Of a stretch of DNA of 64,000 nucleotides, positions 38,451 to 49,334 are shown one piece after another. Where the stretch lies: the NCBI RefSeq assembly GCF_935825525.1, contig NZ_CAKXZT010000001.1, positions 116,265 through 180,264 on the forward strand, in the 5' to 3' direction. Under the pieces are notes generated by a model that worked only from the letters and a program-made list of their open reading frames with translations, was not told the DNA's origin and did no database searches. The stretch is from Mesorhizobium escarrei. Its GTDB lineage: Bacteria > Pseudomonadota > Alphaproteobacteria > Rhizobiales > Rhizobiaceae. A program made the translations under genes and the position numbers. The stretch's first letter is position 1, and each line of letters starts with the position of its first letter.

Positions 38451-40061
38451 ATGTCGGAAGCCGGCAAACGCAATCCCGCATGGGCGATCGACCGGATCGG
38501 CCTGAATACCACCGGCGCGGTGCGCTATAATTTCGGCGAGGCCGTCCTTTACGAGGAAGCGATCCGCCGCGGCGAAGCCCGGCTTACCGCGCATGGCGCG
38601 CTCGTCGCCGAGACCGGGCAGCATACCGGCCGCTCGCCCAAGGACAAATTCGTCGTACACGACGAGACCACCGGGCCGCATGTATGGTGGGACAACAACA
38701 AGGCGATTTCGCCGGCCCAGTTCGACACGCTGCTCGCGGATTTTTGCGCCCATGCGGCAGAAAAAGACCTTTATGTGCAGGACCTGGTCGGCGGCGCCGA
38801 TGAGGATTTGAAGCTGACCACCAGGGTCGTCACGGAGCTTGCCTGGCACTCCTTGTTCATCCGCAATCTGCTCATTCGCCCGAAAGCCGCCGAACTCGAG
38901 CATTTCGTGCCCGAGTTGACGATCATCGACCTGCCGTCGTTCCGTGCCGATCCCGTCCGCCACGGCACCCGAGCCGGAACGGTGATCGCCGTCGATCTCT
39001 CGCGCCTGATCGTGCTGATCGGCGGCACCTCCTATGCCGGCGAAATGAAAAAATCGGTGTTCACCGTGCTCAACTATCTGTTGCCGGCGAAGGGAGTGAT
39101 GCCGATGCATTGTTCGGCCAATGAAGGCGCCGGCGGAGACGCGGCCATCTTCTTCGGCCTCTCGGGAACCGGCAAGACGACGCTGTCGGCCGATCCATCG
39201 CGCACGCTGGTCGGCGACGACGAGCACGGCTGGGGTCCGCATGGTATCTTCAACTTCGAAGGCGGCTGCTATGCCAAGACGATAAAGCTCTCGGCCGAAG
39301 CCGAGCCGGAGATCTTCGCCACCACCCAACGCTTCGGCACGGTGCTGGAGAATGTGGTGCTCGACGCGGGCCGCGTGCCGGATTTTGACGACGGCAATCT
39401 CACTGAAAACACGCGCTGCGCCTATCCGCTCCACTTCATCCCCAACGCCAGCAAGACAGGCCGCGCCGGTCACCCGAAAAACATCATCATGCTGACCGCC
39501 GACGCATTCGGCGTGATGCCGCCGATCGCCCGGCTGACCCCGGCGCAAGCGATGTATCATTTCCTCTCCGGCTACACCGCCAAGGTGGCAGGGACCGAAA
39601 AGGGCGTCACCGAACCCGAAGCGACGTTTTCGACCTGTTTCGGCGCACCGTTCATGCCGCGCCATCCGTCGGAATACGGCAATCTGCTGCGCGAGCTGAT
39701 CGCCCAGCACGGTGTCGATTGCTGGCTGGTCAACACCGGCTGGACCGGCGGCGCCTACGGCACCGGCAAGCGAATGCCGATCAAGGCGACGCGGGCGCTG
39801 CTTGCCGCGGCGCTCGACGGCTCGCTGAAAGGGGCCGATTACCGGACCGACGCCAATTTTGGTTTCGAGGTGCCGGTGGCGGTCGCGGGCGTCGACCGTG
39901 CCATTCTCGATCCAAGATCGACATGGGCCGATACCTCAGCCTATGACCTGCAGGCGGCGAAGCTGGTCGGCATGTTCGCCATCAATTTCGAAAAATTCGA
40001 ACCTCATGTCGACGCCATCGTGCTCGGCGCCGCGCCGCGCATGCGCGAAGCCGCGGAGTAA
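38451..40061 (+). CDS. pckA: Phosphoenolpyruvate carboxykinase (ATP)
   Basis: A 536-residue ATP-type PEPCK with the kinase-1a loop [10 protein letters not shown] and the metal-binding LVGDDEHGW, plus the substrate-site RSPKDKF. It converts oxaloacetate to PEP, the first committed gluconeogenic step for growth on C4-dicarboxylates. Divergent from chvI across a palindrome-bearing gap; a terminator follows. No truncation. Confidence 0.97.
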   Translation: MSEAGKRNPAWAIDRIGLNTTGAVRYNFGEAVLYEEAIRRGEARLTAHGALVAETGQHTGRSPKDKFVVHDETTGPHVWWDNNKAISPAQFDTLLADFCAHAAEKDLYVQDLVGGADEDLKLTTRVVTELAWHSLFIRNLLIRPKAAELEHFVPELTIIDLPSFRADPVRHGTRAGTVIAVDLSRLIVLIGGTSYAGEMKKSVFTVLNYLLPAKGVMPMHCSANEGAGGDAAIFFGLSGTGKTTLSADPSRTLVGDDEHGWGPHGIFNFEGGCYAKTIKLSAEAEPEIFATTQRFGTVLENVVLDAGRVPDFDDGNLTENTRCAYPLHFIPNASKTGRAGHPKNIIMLTADAFGVMPPIARLTPAQAMYHFLSGYTAKVAGTEKGVTEPEATFSTCFGAPFMPRHPSEYGNLLRELIAQHGVDCWLVNTGWTGGAYGTGKRMPIKATRALLAAALDGSLKGADYRTDANFGFEVPVAVAGVDRAILDPRSTWADTSAYDLQAAKLVGMFAINFEKFEPHVDAIVLGAAPRMREAAE

Positions 40062-40122
40062 GTAGCCGCTGCGCCTGGAAGGCCCGACCCAGGATCGGGA
40101 TCGGGAGGGCCCGACCCGGGAG

Positions 40123-40157
40123 AAGGCCCGACCCGGCGTTCGGGCCTTTTCTTTTTT
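40123..40157 (+). terminator. Intrinsic terminator after pckA
   Basis: AAGGCCCG (40123-40130) pairs with CGGGCCTT (40141-40148), followed by TTCTTTTTT. It is preceded by two imperfect repeats of GGCCCGACCC. Confidence 0.85.
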
Positions 40158-40181
40158 CGTTCGCCGCGCCATGACTGCGGC

Positions 40182-40619
40182 ATGAACGCCGACGACAAGA
40201 TCATCATTGCCGACGATGCGGTGATCCATCCGGATGACCTGCACGAGGACTTCATCCGCTCGTCCGGCCCCGGCGGCCAGAACGTCAACAAGGTGGCGAC
40301 GGCGGTGCAATTGCGCTTCGATGCGGCGAATGCGCCGGGCCTGTCGGAGCGCGTCCGCGCGCGAACCATAAAGCTGGCCGGCCAGCGCGCCACCAAGGAC
40401 GGCGTCATCGTCATCGAGGCCGGACGCTTCCGCACGCAAGAGCAGAACCGGGCGGACGCCCGGGCGCGGCTTGCCGAACTGATCGCCAGGGCCGCCGAAC
40501 CGCCGCCGCCGCCGCGCAAGAAGACGAGGCCTTCGAAAGGCGCGGTCGAAAGGCGGCTGAAGAGCAAGGCTGGGCGCGGCACAATCAAGAAGCTGCGCGG
40601 TCGGGTGGACGACGATTGA
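40182..40619 (+). CDS. arfB: Alternative ribosome-rescue factor / peptidyl-tRNA hydrolase ArfB (YaeJ)
   Basis: A 145-residue protein with the release-factor GGQ motif at residues 31-33 (SSGPGGQNVNKV) and a lysine/arginine-rich C-terminal tail (RKKTRPSKGAVERRLKSK) that in ArfB enters the empty mRNA channel. It frees peptides from ribosomes stalled on non-stop mRNA without tmRNA. It starts 25 bp past the pckA terminator. Confidence 0.94.
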   Translation: MNADDKIIIADDAVIHPDDLHEDFIRSSGPGGQNVNKVATAVQLRFDAANAPGLSERVRARTIKLAGQRATKDGVIVIEAGRFRTQEQNRADARARLAELIARAAEPPPPPRKKTRPSKGAVERRLKSKAGRGTIKKLRGRVDDD

Positions 40620-40669
40620 CGCGCGTCCACCTGGACGCACAAGGTGCGCTCTGACATTCTTTTCAGCCA

Positions 40670-40716
40670 CGCATCGTGCTTTTCGAAAAACCGATTCCGA
40701 GTTTTGGGCCGATGCG
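40670..40716. repeat. Intergenic palindrome, diverged CCGAAAA-family copy
   Basis: Arms CGCATCG / CGATGCG around TTTTCGAAAAACCGATTCCG. It lies between arfB and the BON-LysM gene. Confidence 0.65.
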
Positions 40717-40805
40717 GCAGGCGCGACATCGATCACGGTCGAGACCGCTTCCAATTCGAGGTTGCAGGTGGCAAGTTCGCTATTCGTACAGCAAGGAGAC
40801 CGCAG

Positions 40806-41285
40806 ATGGGCATGTTTGATTTCGTCAAGGGCGTCGGCAAGAAGCTCGGCTTCGGCGACGATGAGCCGGAGCCGACCGCCGATACGCTGAAGAAGGAACT
40901 CGATTCGCACGCGCTCGGCACCGACAATGTGGAAGTCGACGTCAAGGGCGATACGGCTGTGCTGAAAGGCGTAGTCAAGGATCAGTCGATCTTCGAAAAG
41001 GCCGTCATCGCCGTGGGCAACACGCTCGGCGTGTCCAAAGTGCAGGCGGATGAATTGCAGGTCGCCGCACCCGAGGCCGGCACGCCCGCAGCCCCGGCCA
41101 AGGAACCGACCTTCTACACGGTCAAGAAAGGCGACAATCTCTGGAAGATCGCCGAAAAGAGCTATGGCAAGGGCAAGGGTGCGAAGAACATGATCATTTT
41201 CGAGGCCAACAAGCCGATGCTGACCGACCCCGACAAGATCTATCCGGGGCAGGTTCTGCGCATCCCGGACCTCGATCAGGCCTGA
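40806..41285 (+). CDS. BON-LysM domain protein (Kbp/YgaU-like)
   Basis: A 159-residue protein: a short N-terminal segment (GMFDFVKGVGKKLGF), a BON domain (about 30-85, VEVDVKGDTAVLKGVVKDQ) and a C-terminal LysM domain (about 103-157, YTVKKGDNLWKIAEKSYG ... GQVLRIP). The order matches E. coli Kbp (YgaU), a cytoplasmic potassium-binding protein. No signal peptide is visible. AAGGAG lies eight bases before ATG 40806. A terminator follows. Confidence 0.9.
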   Translation: MGMFDFVKGVGKKLGFGDDEPEPTADTLKKELDSHALGTDNVEVDVKGDTAVLKGVVKDQSIFEKAVIAVGNTLGVSKVQADELQVAAPEAGTPAAPAKEPTFYTVKKGDNLWKIAEKSYGKGKGAKNMIIFEANKPMLTDPDKIYPGQVLRIPDLDQA

Positions 41286-41321
41286 CCAGATCGGGCCTAA
41301 CCAGATCGGGTACGGCCAATC

Positions 41322-41355
41322 GAAAACGGCGGCTTTCGGGTCGCCGTTTTCATTC
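41322..41355 (+). terminator. Intrinsic terminator after the BON-LysM gene
   Basis: GAAAACGGCG (41322-41331) pairs with CGCCGTTTTC (41342-41351), followed by ATTC. Confidence 0.75.
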
Positions 41356-41400
41356 GATGGTGGCATTCTGGTTGTTTGCAGACCAACGGATCAAGCGACC

Positions 41401-42018
41401 ATGCTCGTCCTGCCCAAAGGCGTCCGCCACATGCCCGGCTATCTGTCCCGCGCCGTGCAGGAAGCGCTGGTCGAGGATGTGAGGCAGGTCGTGCAGGAGG
41501 CTCCGCTGTTCGTGCCGGCGATGCCGCGCACCGGCAAGGAGATGAGCGTGCGCATGACCAATTGCGGTTCGCTTGGCTGGGTCACCGACAAGGAGCACGG
41601 CTATCGCTACCAGCCGACGCACCCGGTAACCGGAACGCCCTGGCCGCCGATCCCGGACGTGCTGCTGGAGCTGTGGCGCGAGGTGTCTGCCTATCCCCAT
41701 CCGCCGGAGGCTTGCCTGGTCAATTTCTATTCGCCCGACGCGAAGATGGGCCTTCATCAGGACCGCGACGAGATCGATTTCTCCGCGCCGGTCGTCTCCG
41801 TTTCACTGGGCGACGATTGCCTGTTCAGGGTCGGCCAGAGCACGCGCCAAGGCGGCACCAAATCGTTCAGGCTGAAGAGCGGCGACGTCGTCGTGCTTGG
41901 CGGTGAAGGCCGTCTCTGTTTCCACGGCGTCGACCGTATCTATCCGTCGACCTCGGCACTGCTCAGGAATGGCGGGCGGATCAACCTGACGCTGCGGCGG
42001 GTGACCAATCCTGGCTAG
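41401..42018 (+). CDS. alkB: Alpha-ketoglutarate-dependent DNA repair dioxygenase AlkB
   Basis: A 205-residue protein with the complete Fe(II) triad His119/Asp121 (GLHQDRDE) and His175 (CFHGVDRIYP), and the 2-oxoglutarate-binding RxNxTxR motif at 193-199 (RINLTLR). It directly reverses 1-methyladenine and 3-methylcytosine damage. Its stop codon lies inside the stem of an intrinsic terminator. Confidence 0.94.
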   Translation: MLVLPKGVRHMPGYLSRAVQEALVEDVRQVVQEAPLFVPAMPRTGKEMSVRMTNCGSLGWVTDKEHGYRYQPTHPVTGTPWPPIPDVLLELWREVSAYPHPPEACLVNFYSPDAKMGLHQDRDEIDFSAPVVSVSLGDDCLFRVGQSTRQGGTKSFRLKSGDVVVLGGEGRLCFHGVDRIYPSTSALLRNGGRINLTLRRVTNPG

Positions 42019-42066
42019 AGCGGCGGACTTTCAAGTCGAGCCGTATCGCCGCTCTGTCACTTTTTT
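42017..42066 (+). terminator. Intrinsic terminator after alkB
   Basis: AGAGCGGCG (42017-42025) pairs with CGCCGCTCT (42047-42055), followed by GTCACTTTTTTC. The left arm starts within the alkB stop codon and the T-run abuts the convergent GtrA-family gene's stop. Confidence 0.68.
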
Positions 42067-42563
42067 CAGGCATCGGACTTTCCCAAAACCGGCACCCGCT
42101 TCGTGTCACGGCCCAGGCCCGCCGCTGCACGGTGGGAAAAAATCCAGCGTTCAAGAACGACAAAGTTGACCACCGGGATGAGAATACAGGTGAGCAGGAT
42201 CGGAATCGCGACCGGCAGGCCGAACTGCCCGACGAGGAGCATCGGAAGGAGATATGCGGCGGCAAGACCGAAACCGGTGAGCACGGCGAAACGCGGCGCT
42301 TCGAATTGATGCGAGCCCGCCGACATGAAGGTGAAGAATTTGTGGCCGAGATAGGAGAATATTGCCGCGACCGCATAGGCGGAGACGGAGGCTGTGGCCG
42401 GTGACAGGTATCTTGACCCGGCACTGGTGAAGAGGCAGGCACAAAGCGCATAGAGGACTGTGGCCGCAAGTCCTACCGAGGCGAATTTGAGAAGCCGGCG
42501 CGGAGCGCGCGTTCCGCGCCAGGCGGAAATGTCAAGCCGGCGCAATGCAGGCATATTGATCAC
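42066..42563 (-). CDS. GtrA-like four-helix membrane protein
   Basis: A 165-residue protein with four predicted membrane helices and the GtrA layout (LLKFASVGLAATVLYALC at the first helix; NFVVLERWIF near the last). Such proteins are thought to flip lipid-linked sugars in cell-surface polysaccharide synthesis. GTG 42563 is chosen because GGGAG lies six bases upstream; an in-frame ATG at 42554 is the alternative. No glycosyltransferase gene is next to it. Confidence 0.85.
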   Translation of the reverse strand: MINMPALRRLDISAWRGTRAPRRLLKFASVGLAATVLYALCACLFTSAGSRYLSPATASVSAYAVAAIFSYLGHKFFTFMSAGSHQFEAPRFAVLTGFGLAAAYLLPMLLVGQFGLPVAIPILLTCILIPVVNFVVLERWIFSHRAAAGLGRDTKRVPVLGKSDA

Positions 42564-42621
42564 CGGCTGCTCCCTATAAATGCTCTGGAATTTGCAATCG
42601 AACGATAGCGCGCACTGCCTA

Positions 42622-42722
42622 AAGCGCGTCGCGTTTGACCGGCCTCATGCGACGCGCTTCAGGTTGTTGCTTTTATGCATGTCGTTATCGCAAACCGCTG
42701 CACACTTTTGCGCGACATGCAT
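42622..42722. repeat. Composite element: 11-bp palindrome plus GCATGTCG-family palindrome
   Basis: Perfect arms AAGCGCGTCGC (42622-42632) / GCGACGCGCTT (42649-42659), then ATGCATGTCG ... CGACATGCAT (42675-42722). It is located between coaA and the GtrA-family gene. Confidence 0.85.
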
Positions 42723-42744
42723 TAAAGCGCCGTTAACCGCTTGG

Positions 42745-43704
42745 TTACAGCTTCCGGAGCGCCACTTCCTCGACCAGATGATTGGCACCCTTGCGCAGGA
42801 TGAGATCGGCGCGGGCTCTCGTCGGCAGGATGTTCTCGCGCAGATTCTTCAGATTGATGTTGGCCCACAGGCCTTCGGCGATGGCGCGGGCCGCTGCTTG
42901 CGAAAGTTGCGAATAGCGGTGGAAGAAGGAGTCCGGATCGCGGAAGGCGGTCTCGCGCAGCCGCATGAAGCGGGCGATGTACCATTGATGGATCAGTTCC
43001 TCTTCGGCATCGATATAGATGGCGAAGTCAAAGAAATCCGACAGGAAAGGCACGATCTTGCCGTCTTTCGGCAGCTTGCCCGGCTGCAGCACGTTGATGC
43101 CTTCGAAGATCAATATGTCGGGCCGGTCGATAGTCTGGAACTCGCCGGGAACGACGTCGTAGGTCAGGTGCGAATAGACCGGTGCGCGGACATTGCGCTG
43201 CGCCGATTTGATGCCCGACAGGAAACGCAGCAGGGCGCCGACGTCATAGCTGTCGGGAAAGCCCTTGCGTTCCATCAGATTGTTGCGGCGCAGGATTTCG
43301 TTGGGAAGCAGGAAGCCGTCTGTGGTGATCAGATCGACCTTGGGGCTCGACGGCCAGCGCGCCAGCAATTCCTTGAGCACGCGAGCCGTTGTCGATTTGC
43401 CGACCGCGACGGAGCCGGCAATGCCGATGATGAAGGGCGTTTTGACGACATCCATCGCGTTGAAGAAGGCCTGGCGCTGCCTGAAGAGAAGCTGGCTCGC
43501 CTCCACATGGGCCGACAACAGCCGGGACAGCGAAAGATAGATGCGCTTGACCTCTTCGAGGTCGACCGGGTCGTTGAGCGAACGCAGGCGACGGACCTCG
43601 TCCTCGCCGAGCGTCATCGGCGTATCGGCGCGGAACTGCGACCATTGCTCCGCCGAGAAAAAACGGAAGGGCGAATATTTCTCGGTGGGGGCGAGTTGGT
43701 CCAT
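42745..43704 (-). CDS. coaA: Type I pantothenate kinase
   Basis: A 319-residue CoaA of normal length, with P-loop GSVAVGKS at 97-104 and family blocks [20 protein letters not shown] and EGINVLQ. It phosphorylates pantothenate, the regulated first step of CoA synthesis. It is the last gene of the hisB-to-coaA run, 24 bp after hisE. Confidence 0.97.
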   Translation of the reverse strand: MDQLAPTEKYSPFRFFSAEQWSQFRADTPMTLGEDEVRRLRSLNDPVDLEEVKRIYLSLSRLLSAHVEASQLLFRQRQAFFNAMDVVKTPFIIGIAGSVAVGKSTTARVLKELLARWPSSPKVDLITTDGFLLPNEILRRNNLMERKGFPDSYDVGALLRFLSGIKSAQRNVRAPVYSHLTYDVVPGEFQTIDRPDILIFEGINVLQPGKLPKDGKIVPFLSDFFDFAIYIDAEEELIHQWYIARFMRLRETAFRDPDSFFHRYSQLSQAAARAIAEGLWANINLKNLRENILPTRARADLILRKGANHLVEEVALRKL

Positions 43705-43728
43705 CGAGTTTCCTGCCCTCCGCAGCGA

Positions 43729-44055
43729 TCAGCCCCGGTCCTGCCGAGACGCCTTTTCGGCGATACCAGAACGACCGGTGCGGCGCTCGAGTTCGGTCAG
43801 GACATCGGCAAGCGGAACGCCGGCGACGCCCAGAACGACGAGCCAATGATAGATGAGATCGGCGCTTTCCGAAACGAGGGCTTGTCTGTCACCGCCAACG
43901 GCCGCGATTACCGTTTCGACCGCCTCTTCGCCGAGCTTCTGTGCCGCCTTGTCGATGCCGCGCGCGAACAGCTTTGCCGTCCACGACTCCGGATCGCCGG
44001 AATGCGCGCGTTCCCTTATGATTGTCTCTAGCTCGGAGAGCGAAAACTCAGCCAT
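43729..44055 (-). CDS. hisE: Phosphoribosyl-ATP pyrophosphatase
   Basis: A 108-residue all-alpha NTP-pyrophosphatase with [13 protein letters not shown] and [13 protein letters not shown], the acidic metal-binding helices of HisE. It hydrolyses PR-ATP to PR-AMP, the second step of histidine synthesis; HisI is a separate gene not in this window. ATG 44055 is preferred because the open frame further upstream merely translates a palindromic repeat. Confidence 0.96.
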   Translation of the reverse strand: MAEFSLSELETIIRERAHSGDPESWTAKLFARGIDKAAQKLGEEAVETVIAAVGGDRQALVSESADLIYHWLVVLGVAGVPLADVLTELERRTGRSGIAEKASRQDRG

Positions 44056-44080
44056 GGCGCCATCTATCTGCTTGTTTAAG

Positions 44081-44145
44081 CATGATCTTTCCCGAAACCG
44101 GTTCCCCCTTTTGGCTGGCGCGGACCTTCGGTTCGGGATCATGCT

Positions 44146-44146
<1 letters not shown>
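44081..44146. repeat. Rhizobial intergenic palindrome (CCGAAAA family, long form)
   Basis: Arms AAGCATGATC / GATCATGCTT with the internal CGCGGACCTTCGGTTC stem. It fills the hisF-hisE gap and reaches the hisF stop codon. Confidence 0.9.
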
Positions 44147-44936
<790 letters not shown>

Positions 44937-44937
<1 letters not shown>

Positions 44938-45773
44938 CAGATCCTCGCATGTGCGGCAAGAAAATCGCCAAGCAATTGCCCAACGACAGGCGGAACCTCC
45001 CCCTTGGCGTCAAATGCAGGATCGTAGGCGGACAGGGTGATGCCGACGATCGGGATCGACTTGGCCAGCCCGCAAACCAGTTGCCGCAGTTGCTCCGGAT
45101 TTGGACCTCCCGGCAGCGCATAGCGGTTCACTTGCAGCACATCCGGATCGTGAACATCCAGATCAAGATGCAAATGCGCTTGGGCCGCGCCGGCCGCCTT
45201 GAGCTTTCTGATATTGTCGAGTGCATCGGTCCATTGGGCGCGAATGATCGGCAACGTCTCCAGAAGCCGCCTTTCATCTGGATCGAGGTCGCGCGCGTCG
45301 ACCAGCATGCACCGCGACGGGTCGATCGCCTTGAAGCCGGGAATCGCTGACGTCATCGGCCGCCAGCAGAGCCCCAGCGTCGTCGCCAGCGCCATGCCGT
45401 CGAGAAAGCCGTAGGCAGACGTCTCGGGCGTATTGAGGTCACCATGCTGATCGATCCAGATGAGCGAATCAGCGGCATCGCCAGCCACTGCACCGGCGGC
45501 GGTCAGGCAATTTCCGGTGAGCACGATGGGAAAACGCTCATCGTCGCGCGCCATGTCGACCTTGGTGGCAACTGCCCGACAAACCGCGAAACCTGTCGCG
45601 ATTTCGCGCTTCTGGGCATCGCCGACCTCGCCGATGTCCTCGACGACGACATCATGGCCGCGCAAGGCAAGTTCATCGACAAGGCCGCCGGCAATGATGG
45701 CGTCGGGGCCCTGGCCAAAGCCGGCATGGTAGAGGCCGCTGTCATAGGGTGCGAGGATGATCGAAAGTTTCAT
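44937..45773 (-). CDS. Arginase/ureohydrolase-family protein within the his operon
   Basis: A 278-residue ureohydrolase-fold protein. The second and third manganese motifs are intact: [10 protein letters not shown] (Asp, His, Asp) and [12 protein letters not shown] (Asp, Asp). The first motif, normally GG-D/G-H-S with a Mn-binding His, reads LTGNCLTA, so His is replaced by Cys. It overlaps hisA (ATGA) and hisF (TGATG), placing it between the two enzymes that make and use PRFAR. The reaction is unknown; an amidine or formamidine hydrolase role near histidine/AICAR metabolism is only a guess. Confidence 0.88.
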
Positions 45774-46519
45774 CGCGCCCTCGCCTTCTCCGGTCCGGCC
45801 GCCAGGATCGCCAATGCCTCGGCCGGGTCGATACGTCCGTCATAAAGTGCACGCCCTGAGATTGCGCCTTCGAGCTTTTGCGCGTCGGGCATCGTCATGC
45901 GCACGATGTCGGCGATCGAGGCGAGCCCGCCGGAGGCGATGACCGGGATAGACACGGCGTCGGCAAGATCGATGGTGGCGTCCCAGTTGATGCCGGTCAG
46001 CACACCGTCGCGGTCGATGTCGGTGTAGATGATGGCGGCAACGCCGGCGCCCTCGAACTTCTTCGCCAGTTCGATGACGCCGAGACTGGAGGCCTCGGCC
46101 CAGCCCTCGACCGCCACCTTGCCGCCCTTGGCGTCGATGCCGACGGCGATCTTGCCCGGGAATGCCTTGCAGGCCCGCCTGACCAGATCCGGATCGCGCA
46201 CGGCCACCGTGCCGAGAATGATCCGGGCCAGCCCGCGATCGAGCCAGTCCTCGACCTGCGCCAGGGTGCGGATGCCGCCGCCGAGCTGCACCGGGTTTTT
46301 CGTTGCCTTGAGAATGGCGCCGACCGCCGCGCCGTTGACGCTCTGGCCCTTGAAGGCGCCGTTGAGGTCGACGACATGCAGCCATTCAAAGCCCTGTTGC
46401 TCGAACGCCCTGGCCTGGGCCGCCGGGTCGTCATTGTAAATCGTCGCGGTCGCCATGTCGCCGTGCTTCAGGCGCACGCACTTGCCGTCCTTCAGGTCGA
46501 TGGCCGGGAACAGGATCAC
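45770..46519 (-). CDS. hisA: ProFAR isomerase
   Basis: A 249-residue TIM barrel, starting [17 protein letters not shown] with catalytic Asp8, and the second Asp in [11 protein letters not shown] near residue 129. It isomerises ProFAR to PRFAR. It overlaps the arginase-family gene by four bases and follows the DUF1330 gene by 3 bp. Confidence 0.98.
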   Translation of the reverse strand: MILFPAIDLKDGKCVRLKHGDMATATIYNDDPAAQARAFEQQGFEWLHVVDLNGAFKGQSVNGAAVGAILKATKNPVQLGGGIRTLAQVEDWLDRGLARIILGTVAVRDPDLVRRACKAFPGKIAVGIDAKGGKVAVEGWAEASSLGVIELAKKFEGAGVAAIIYTDIDRDGVLTGINWDATIDLADAVSIPVIASGGLASIADIVRMTMPDAQKLEGAISGRALYDGRIDPAEALAILAAGPEKARAR

Positions 46520-46522
46520 CGT

Positions 46523-46813
46523 TCAGGCGCCTTCAACAATGACGAAGTGACCGGTCGAGGCGGCAAGCCTGTACTTCAATGCCTCCCGGTATTCAGGCGA
46601 TTCGTAGCATTCTATCGCCTTGTCGTAGGACTCGAACTCCACCAGGACGTGGCGGTTGCCTGTCGGCCCTTCCGGGTTCGCGTAACGCCCCGCACGCACC
46701 GGAAACTTCGCACCATATTTCGCAAACGCCGCCGCGTTCGCCTCGATATACTGCTTATAGCCCTCGGGATCGCGGACATCGACCATCGCCATCCAGTAGC
46801 CTTTCTTGCTCAT
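46523..46813 (-). CDS. DUF1330 family protein
   Basis: A 96-residue ferredoxin-like (dimeric alpha-beta barrel) protein: KKGYWMAMVDVRDPEGYKQY at the N-terminus and VLVEFESYDKAIECYESPEY in the middle, both DUF1330 hallmarks. Packed into the his operon with 3-4 bp gaps on both sides. The function is unknown. Confidence 0.9.
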   Translation of the reverse strand: MSKKGYWMAMVDVRDPEGYKQYIEANAAAFAKYGAKFPVRAGRYANPEGPTGNRHVLVEFESYDKAIECYESPEYREALKYRLAASTGHFVIVEGA

Positions 46814-46817
46814 TTTC

Positions 46818-47468
46818 TTATGGCCTCCAGCGCAGGAAATTGGTGATCAGCGCCAGGCCAAGCGCCTGGCTCTTTTCGGGATGAAACTGCGTGCCGGCGA
46901 GATTGTCGCTGATAACAGCAGCTGTAACCGGACCACCATAGTCGGCAATCGCCAGCACCTCGTCCGGCTTCTGCGCATCGAGATGGTAGGAATGAACGAA
47001 ATAGGCGTGCAGCCCCTTGCTGCCGGTCGGAATGCCGGAAAACAGCGGATGCTTGCGCGTGAGCTCGACCGTGTTCCAGCCGATCTGCGGGATTTTTAGC
47101 GCAGGATCGGCCGGCGTGATCTCCTTGACGTCACCGGCGATCCAGCCAAAGCCTGTCGTGACGGTCTTTTCCAGGCCCCGCTCCGACATCAGCTGCATGC
47201 CGACGCAGATGCCGAGGAACGGCCGCGCCTTGACGATCGCGACCTCCTCGACAGCCTCCCACATGCCGGCCACAGCGCGCAGCCCGGCCGCGCAATCGGC
47301 ATAGGCGCCGACGCCGGGCAGGACGATGCGGTCGGCGGTTCTGACACGCTCGGCATCGGCGGTCAGGTCGATGGCGGCCGCGATGCCGGCTTCGTGCGCG
47401 GCGCGCTCGAAGGCCTTGGTGGCCGAGCGCAGGTTGCCCGAGCCATAATCGATGATCGCGACCCGCAT
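46818..47468 (-). CDS. hisH: Imidazole glycerol phosphate synthase, glutaminase subunit
   Basis: A 216-residue class I glutaminase with nucleophile Cys88 ([11 protein letters not shown]) and the His/Glu pair in [10 protein letters not shown]. It supplies ammonia to HisF. It follows the DUF2628 gene by one base. Confidence 0.97.
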   Translation of the reverse strand: MRVAIIDYGSGNLRSATKAFERAAHEAGIAAAIDLTADAERVRTADRIVLPGVGAYADCAAGLRAVAGMWEAVEEVAIVKARPFLGICVGMQLMSERGLEKTVTTGFGWIAGDVKEITPADPALKIPQIGWNTVELTRKHPLFSGIPTGSKGLHAYFVHSYHLDAQKPDEVLAIADYGGPVTAAVISDNLAGTQFHPEKSQALGLALITNFLRWRP

Positions 47469-47469
47469 G

Positions 47470-47946
47470 TCAGGGTCTTCCCGGCGTGTGCGTCAGTCCG
47501 AGCACCATTCCCGTCTGCGCCGGCCGGGCATGGGCCGCGTCCGGAACGATACGCGGCACTGGCGCTTGCTCATCTGCATGCGCTTCGGCTTCCAGCACAT
47601 AGCGCGTATCGGCATCGTCGAGCCTGTCGGCCTCGACGACGCCCCATTCGTGCCAGCCACGACGGCGCAGTGCGGCGATCCGCAAGGCCTGCCCTTCCAG
47701 CCCGACAAAGAGCGATACCAGCAGCGACAGCAGCGGGCCGGCCAGCCCAAGGCTCAGCCCTTCGGCAAGCAGCGAAAGCAGAGCCATGGCGACAAACGCC
47801 AGTGCTGCCTCGACCCACAACCGGTGCCAGAGCAGCCATAGCGGCGGCACGAGGAAGCCAAGCCAGGAAAACCCATCACGGACAAAGGCCGTTGTGTCAG
47901 GCTTTTCGCCGCGGCCCGGCGGTTCCATCACGACATAGACGGCCAT
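47470..47946 (-). CDS. DUF2628 family membrane protein
   Basis: A 158-residue protein with three hydrophobic segments (about residues 28-110, [19 protein letters not shown] first) and a Pro/Ala-rich hydrophilic tail. The N-terminal FVRDGFSW...[11 protein letters not shown] matches DUF2628. It lies between hisB and hisH with gaps of 3 and 1 bp. The function is unknown and there is no known role in histidine synthesis. Confidence 0.87.
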   Translation of the reverse strand: MAVYVVMEPPGRGEKPDTTAFVRDGFSWLGFLVPPLWLLWHRLWVEAALAFVAMALLSLLAEGLSLGLAGPLLSLLVSLFVGLEGQALRIAALRRRGWHEWGVVEADRLDDADTRYVLEAEAHADEQAPVPRIVPDAAHARPAQTGMVLGLTHTPGRP

Positions 47947-47949
47947 GGC

Positions 47950-48549
47950 CTATCCCTTCAGAGAACCCTTGGTGGAAGGAACCGCGTCAGGCTGGCGCGG
48001 GTCGCTTTCAAGCGCGAAACGCAGCGCACGCGCCACCGCCTTGAAGCAGGTCTCGGCGATATGGTGATTGTTGGCGCCGTAGTGGTTGGTGACATGCAGC
48101 GTGATGCCGGCATTCTGCGCCAGAGCCTGGAAGAATTCGCGCACCAGTTCGGTGTCGAACGTGCCGATCTTCGGCGACGAGAACGCGACGTTCCAGACAA
48201 GGTAAGGACGGCCGGAAACGTCGATCGCCGCGCGCGTCAGCGTCTCGTCCATGGCGAGATCGATCGAGGCATAGCGCATGATGCCGCGCCGCTCGCCCAG
48301 TGCCTTGGCAAGAGCGTGACCGAGCGCGATGCCGGTGTCCTCGACCGTGTGGTGGTCGTCTATGTGCAAATCACCCTTGGCCTTCACCGTGATGTCGATC
48401 AGCGAATGGCGCGACAGCTGGTCCAGCATGTGGTCGAAGAAGCCGACGCCCGTCGAAATATCGGATTTTCCGGAGCCGTCGACCTGGACCGATACGGAGA
48501 TGTCGGTTTCCTTGGTCTTGCGGCTTGCGTTGGCGGAACGGGGCGGCAT
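47950..48549 (-). CDS. hisB: Imidazoleglycerol-phosphate dehydratase
   Basis: A 199-residue monofunctional HisB with the Mn-binding His-rich motifs [26 protein letters not shown] and [12 protein letters not shown]. It dehydrates ImGP to imidazole-acetol phosphate. ATG 48549 is chosen because AAGG is properly spaced from it; an in-frame ATG at 48555 would abut that site. First gene of the his run. Confidence 0.96.
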   Translation of the reverse strand: MPPRSANASRKTKETDISVSVQVDGSGKSDISTGVGFFDHMLDQLSRHSLIDITVKAKGDLHIDDHHTVEDTGIALGHALAKALGERRGIMRYASIDLAMDETLTRAAIDVSGRPYLVWNVAFSSPKIGTFDTELVREFFQALAQNAGITLHVTNHYGANNHHIAETCFKAVARALRFALESDPRQPDAVPSTKGSLKG

Positions 48550-48575
48550 GCTCATCCTTGTCCGGAGTTCAGGCG

Positions 48576-48599
48576 TTCCAAGCGTCCACATGCTTGGAA
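48576..48599 (-). promoter_or_regulatory. Stem-loop in the hisB 5' leader
   Basis: TTCCAAGC (48576-48583) pairs with GCTTGGAA (48592-48599), 27 bases before hisB. No U-run follows and no His-codon leader peptide was found, so it is not a classical his attenuator. It may be an RNA-level or protein-binding element. Confidence 0.45.
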
Positions 48600-48772
48600 A
48601 CGAGAGCCTTCTAGCAGCATGATCCGGCGATTGCCAGTTGCCGTGCCAGGGGATATCGAGCCTTGCTGATGGCCGGTTGGCAATCATCCGACCTATGCAT
48701 ACATATGACAGATCAAGTCACTCGTAACGCGCCAATCGCCCTTGTCGGGACCGGTGCTGATCGGAGCAGAAG

Positions 48773-49324
48773 ATGTCTGAGCAACTGACCATGCACGCCA
48801 CGACCATCGTGACGGTGCGCAAGGGCGGCAAGGTGGTGATTGCCGGCGACGGCCAGGTCAGTCTCGGCCAGACCATCATGAAAGGCAACGCCAAGAAGGT
48901 GCGCCGAATCGGCAAAAGCGGCAATGTCATTGCCGGTTTTGCCGGCGCCACCGCTGACGCCTTCACGCTTCTGGAGCGGCTGGAGGCCAAGCTCGAACAA
49001 TATCCGGAGCAGTTGACGCGGGCCTGCGTCGAACTCGCCAAGGACTGGCGCACCGACCGCTATCTGCGCCGGCTGGAAGCGATGATGCTGGTTGCCGACA
49101 AGTCGGTCTCGCTGGCGCTGACCGGCACCGGCGACGTGCTCGAACCAGAACATGGCGTCATGGCGATCGGTTCGGGAGGCAATTATGCGCTGGCCGCAGC
49201 GCGCGCGCTGATGGACAGCGACAAGGATGCCGAAGAAATCGCCCGCAAGGCGATGCAGATCGCATCCGACATTTGCGTCTACACCAACAACAATTTTGTC
49301 ATCGAAACCCTCGATGCCGGCTGA
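48773..49324 (+). CDS. hslV: ATP-dependent protease HslVU, peptidase subunit
   Basis: A 183-residue beta-type proteasome-like subunit. The catalytic N-terminal Thr is expected at Thr10 of [15 protein letters not shown] after removal of a short propeptide. The usual AGDGQVSLG block follows. It forms the double hexameric protease core opened by HslU. Divergent from hisB; the promoter region (48688-48772) shows no confident match to a housekeeping or heat-shock consensus. Confidence 0.97.
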   Translation: MSEQLTMHATTIVTVRKGGKVVIAGDGQVSLGQTIMKGNAKKVRRIGKSGNVIAGFAGATADAFTLLERLEAKLEQYPEQLTRACVELAKDWRTDRYLRRLEAMMLVADKSVSLALTGTGDVLEPEHGVMAIGSGGNYALAAARALMDSDKDAEEIARKAMQIASDICVYTNNNFVIETLDAG

Positions 49325-49334
49325 GCCGGCCGCT

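Noticed and set aside
44056..44142. Longer N-terminus of hisE ([13 protein letters not shown]...)
   Set aside because: These residues are a translation of the palindromic repeat; the same peptide appears in open frames crossing other copies.
48688..48772. Heat-shock (RpoH) promoter for hslV
   Set aside because: CTTG at 48662 and CCTATG at 48692 are 24 bases apart, too far for a sigma-32-type promoter; no better pair was found.
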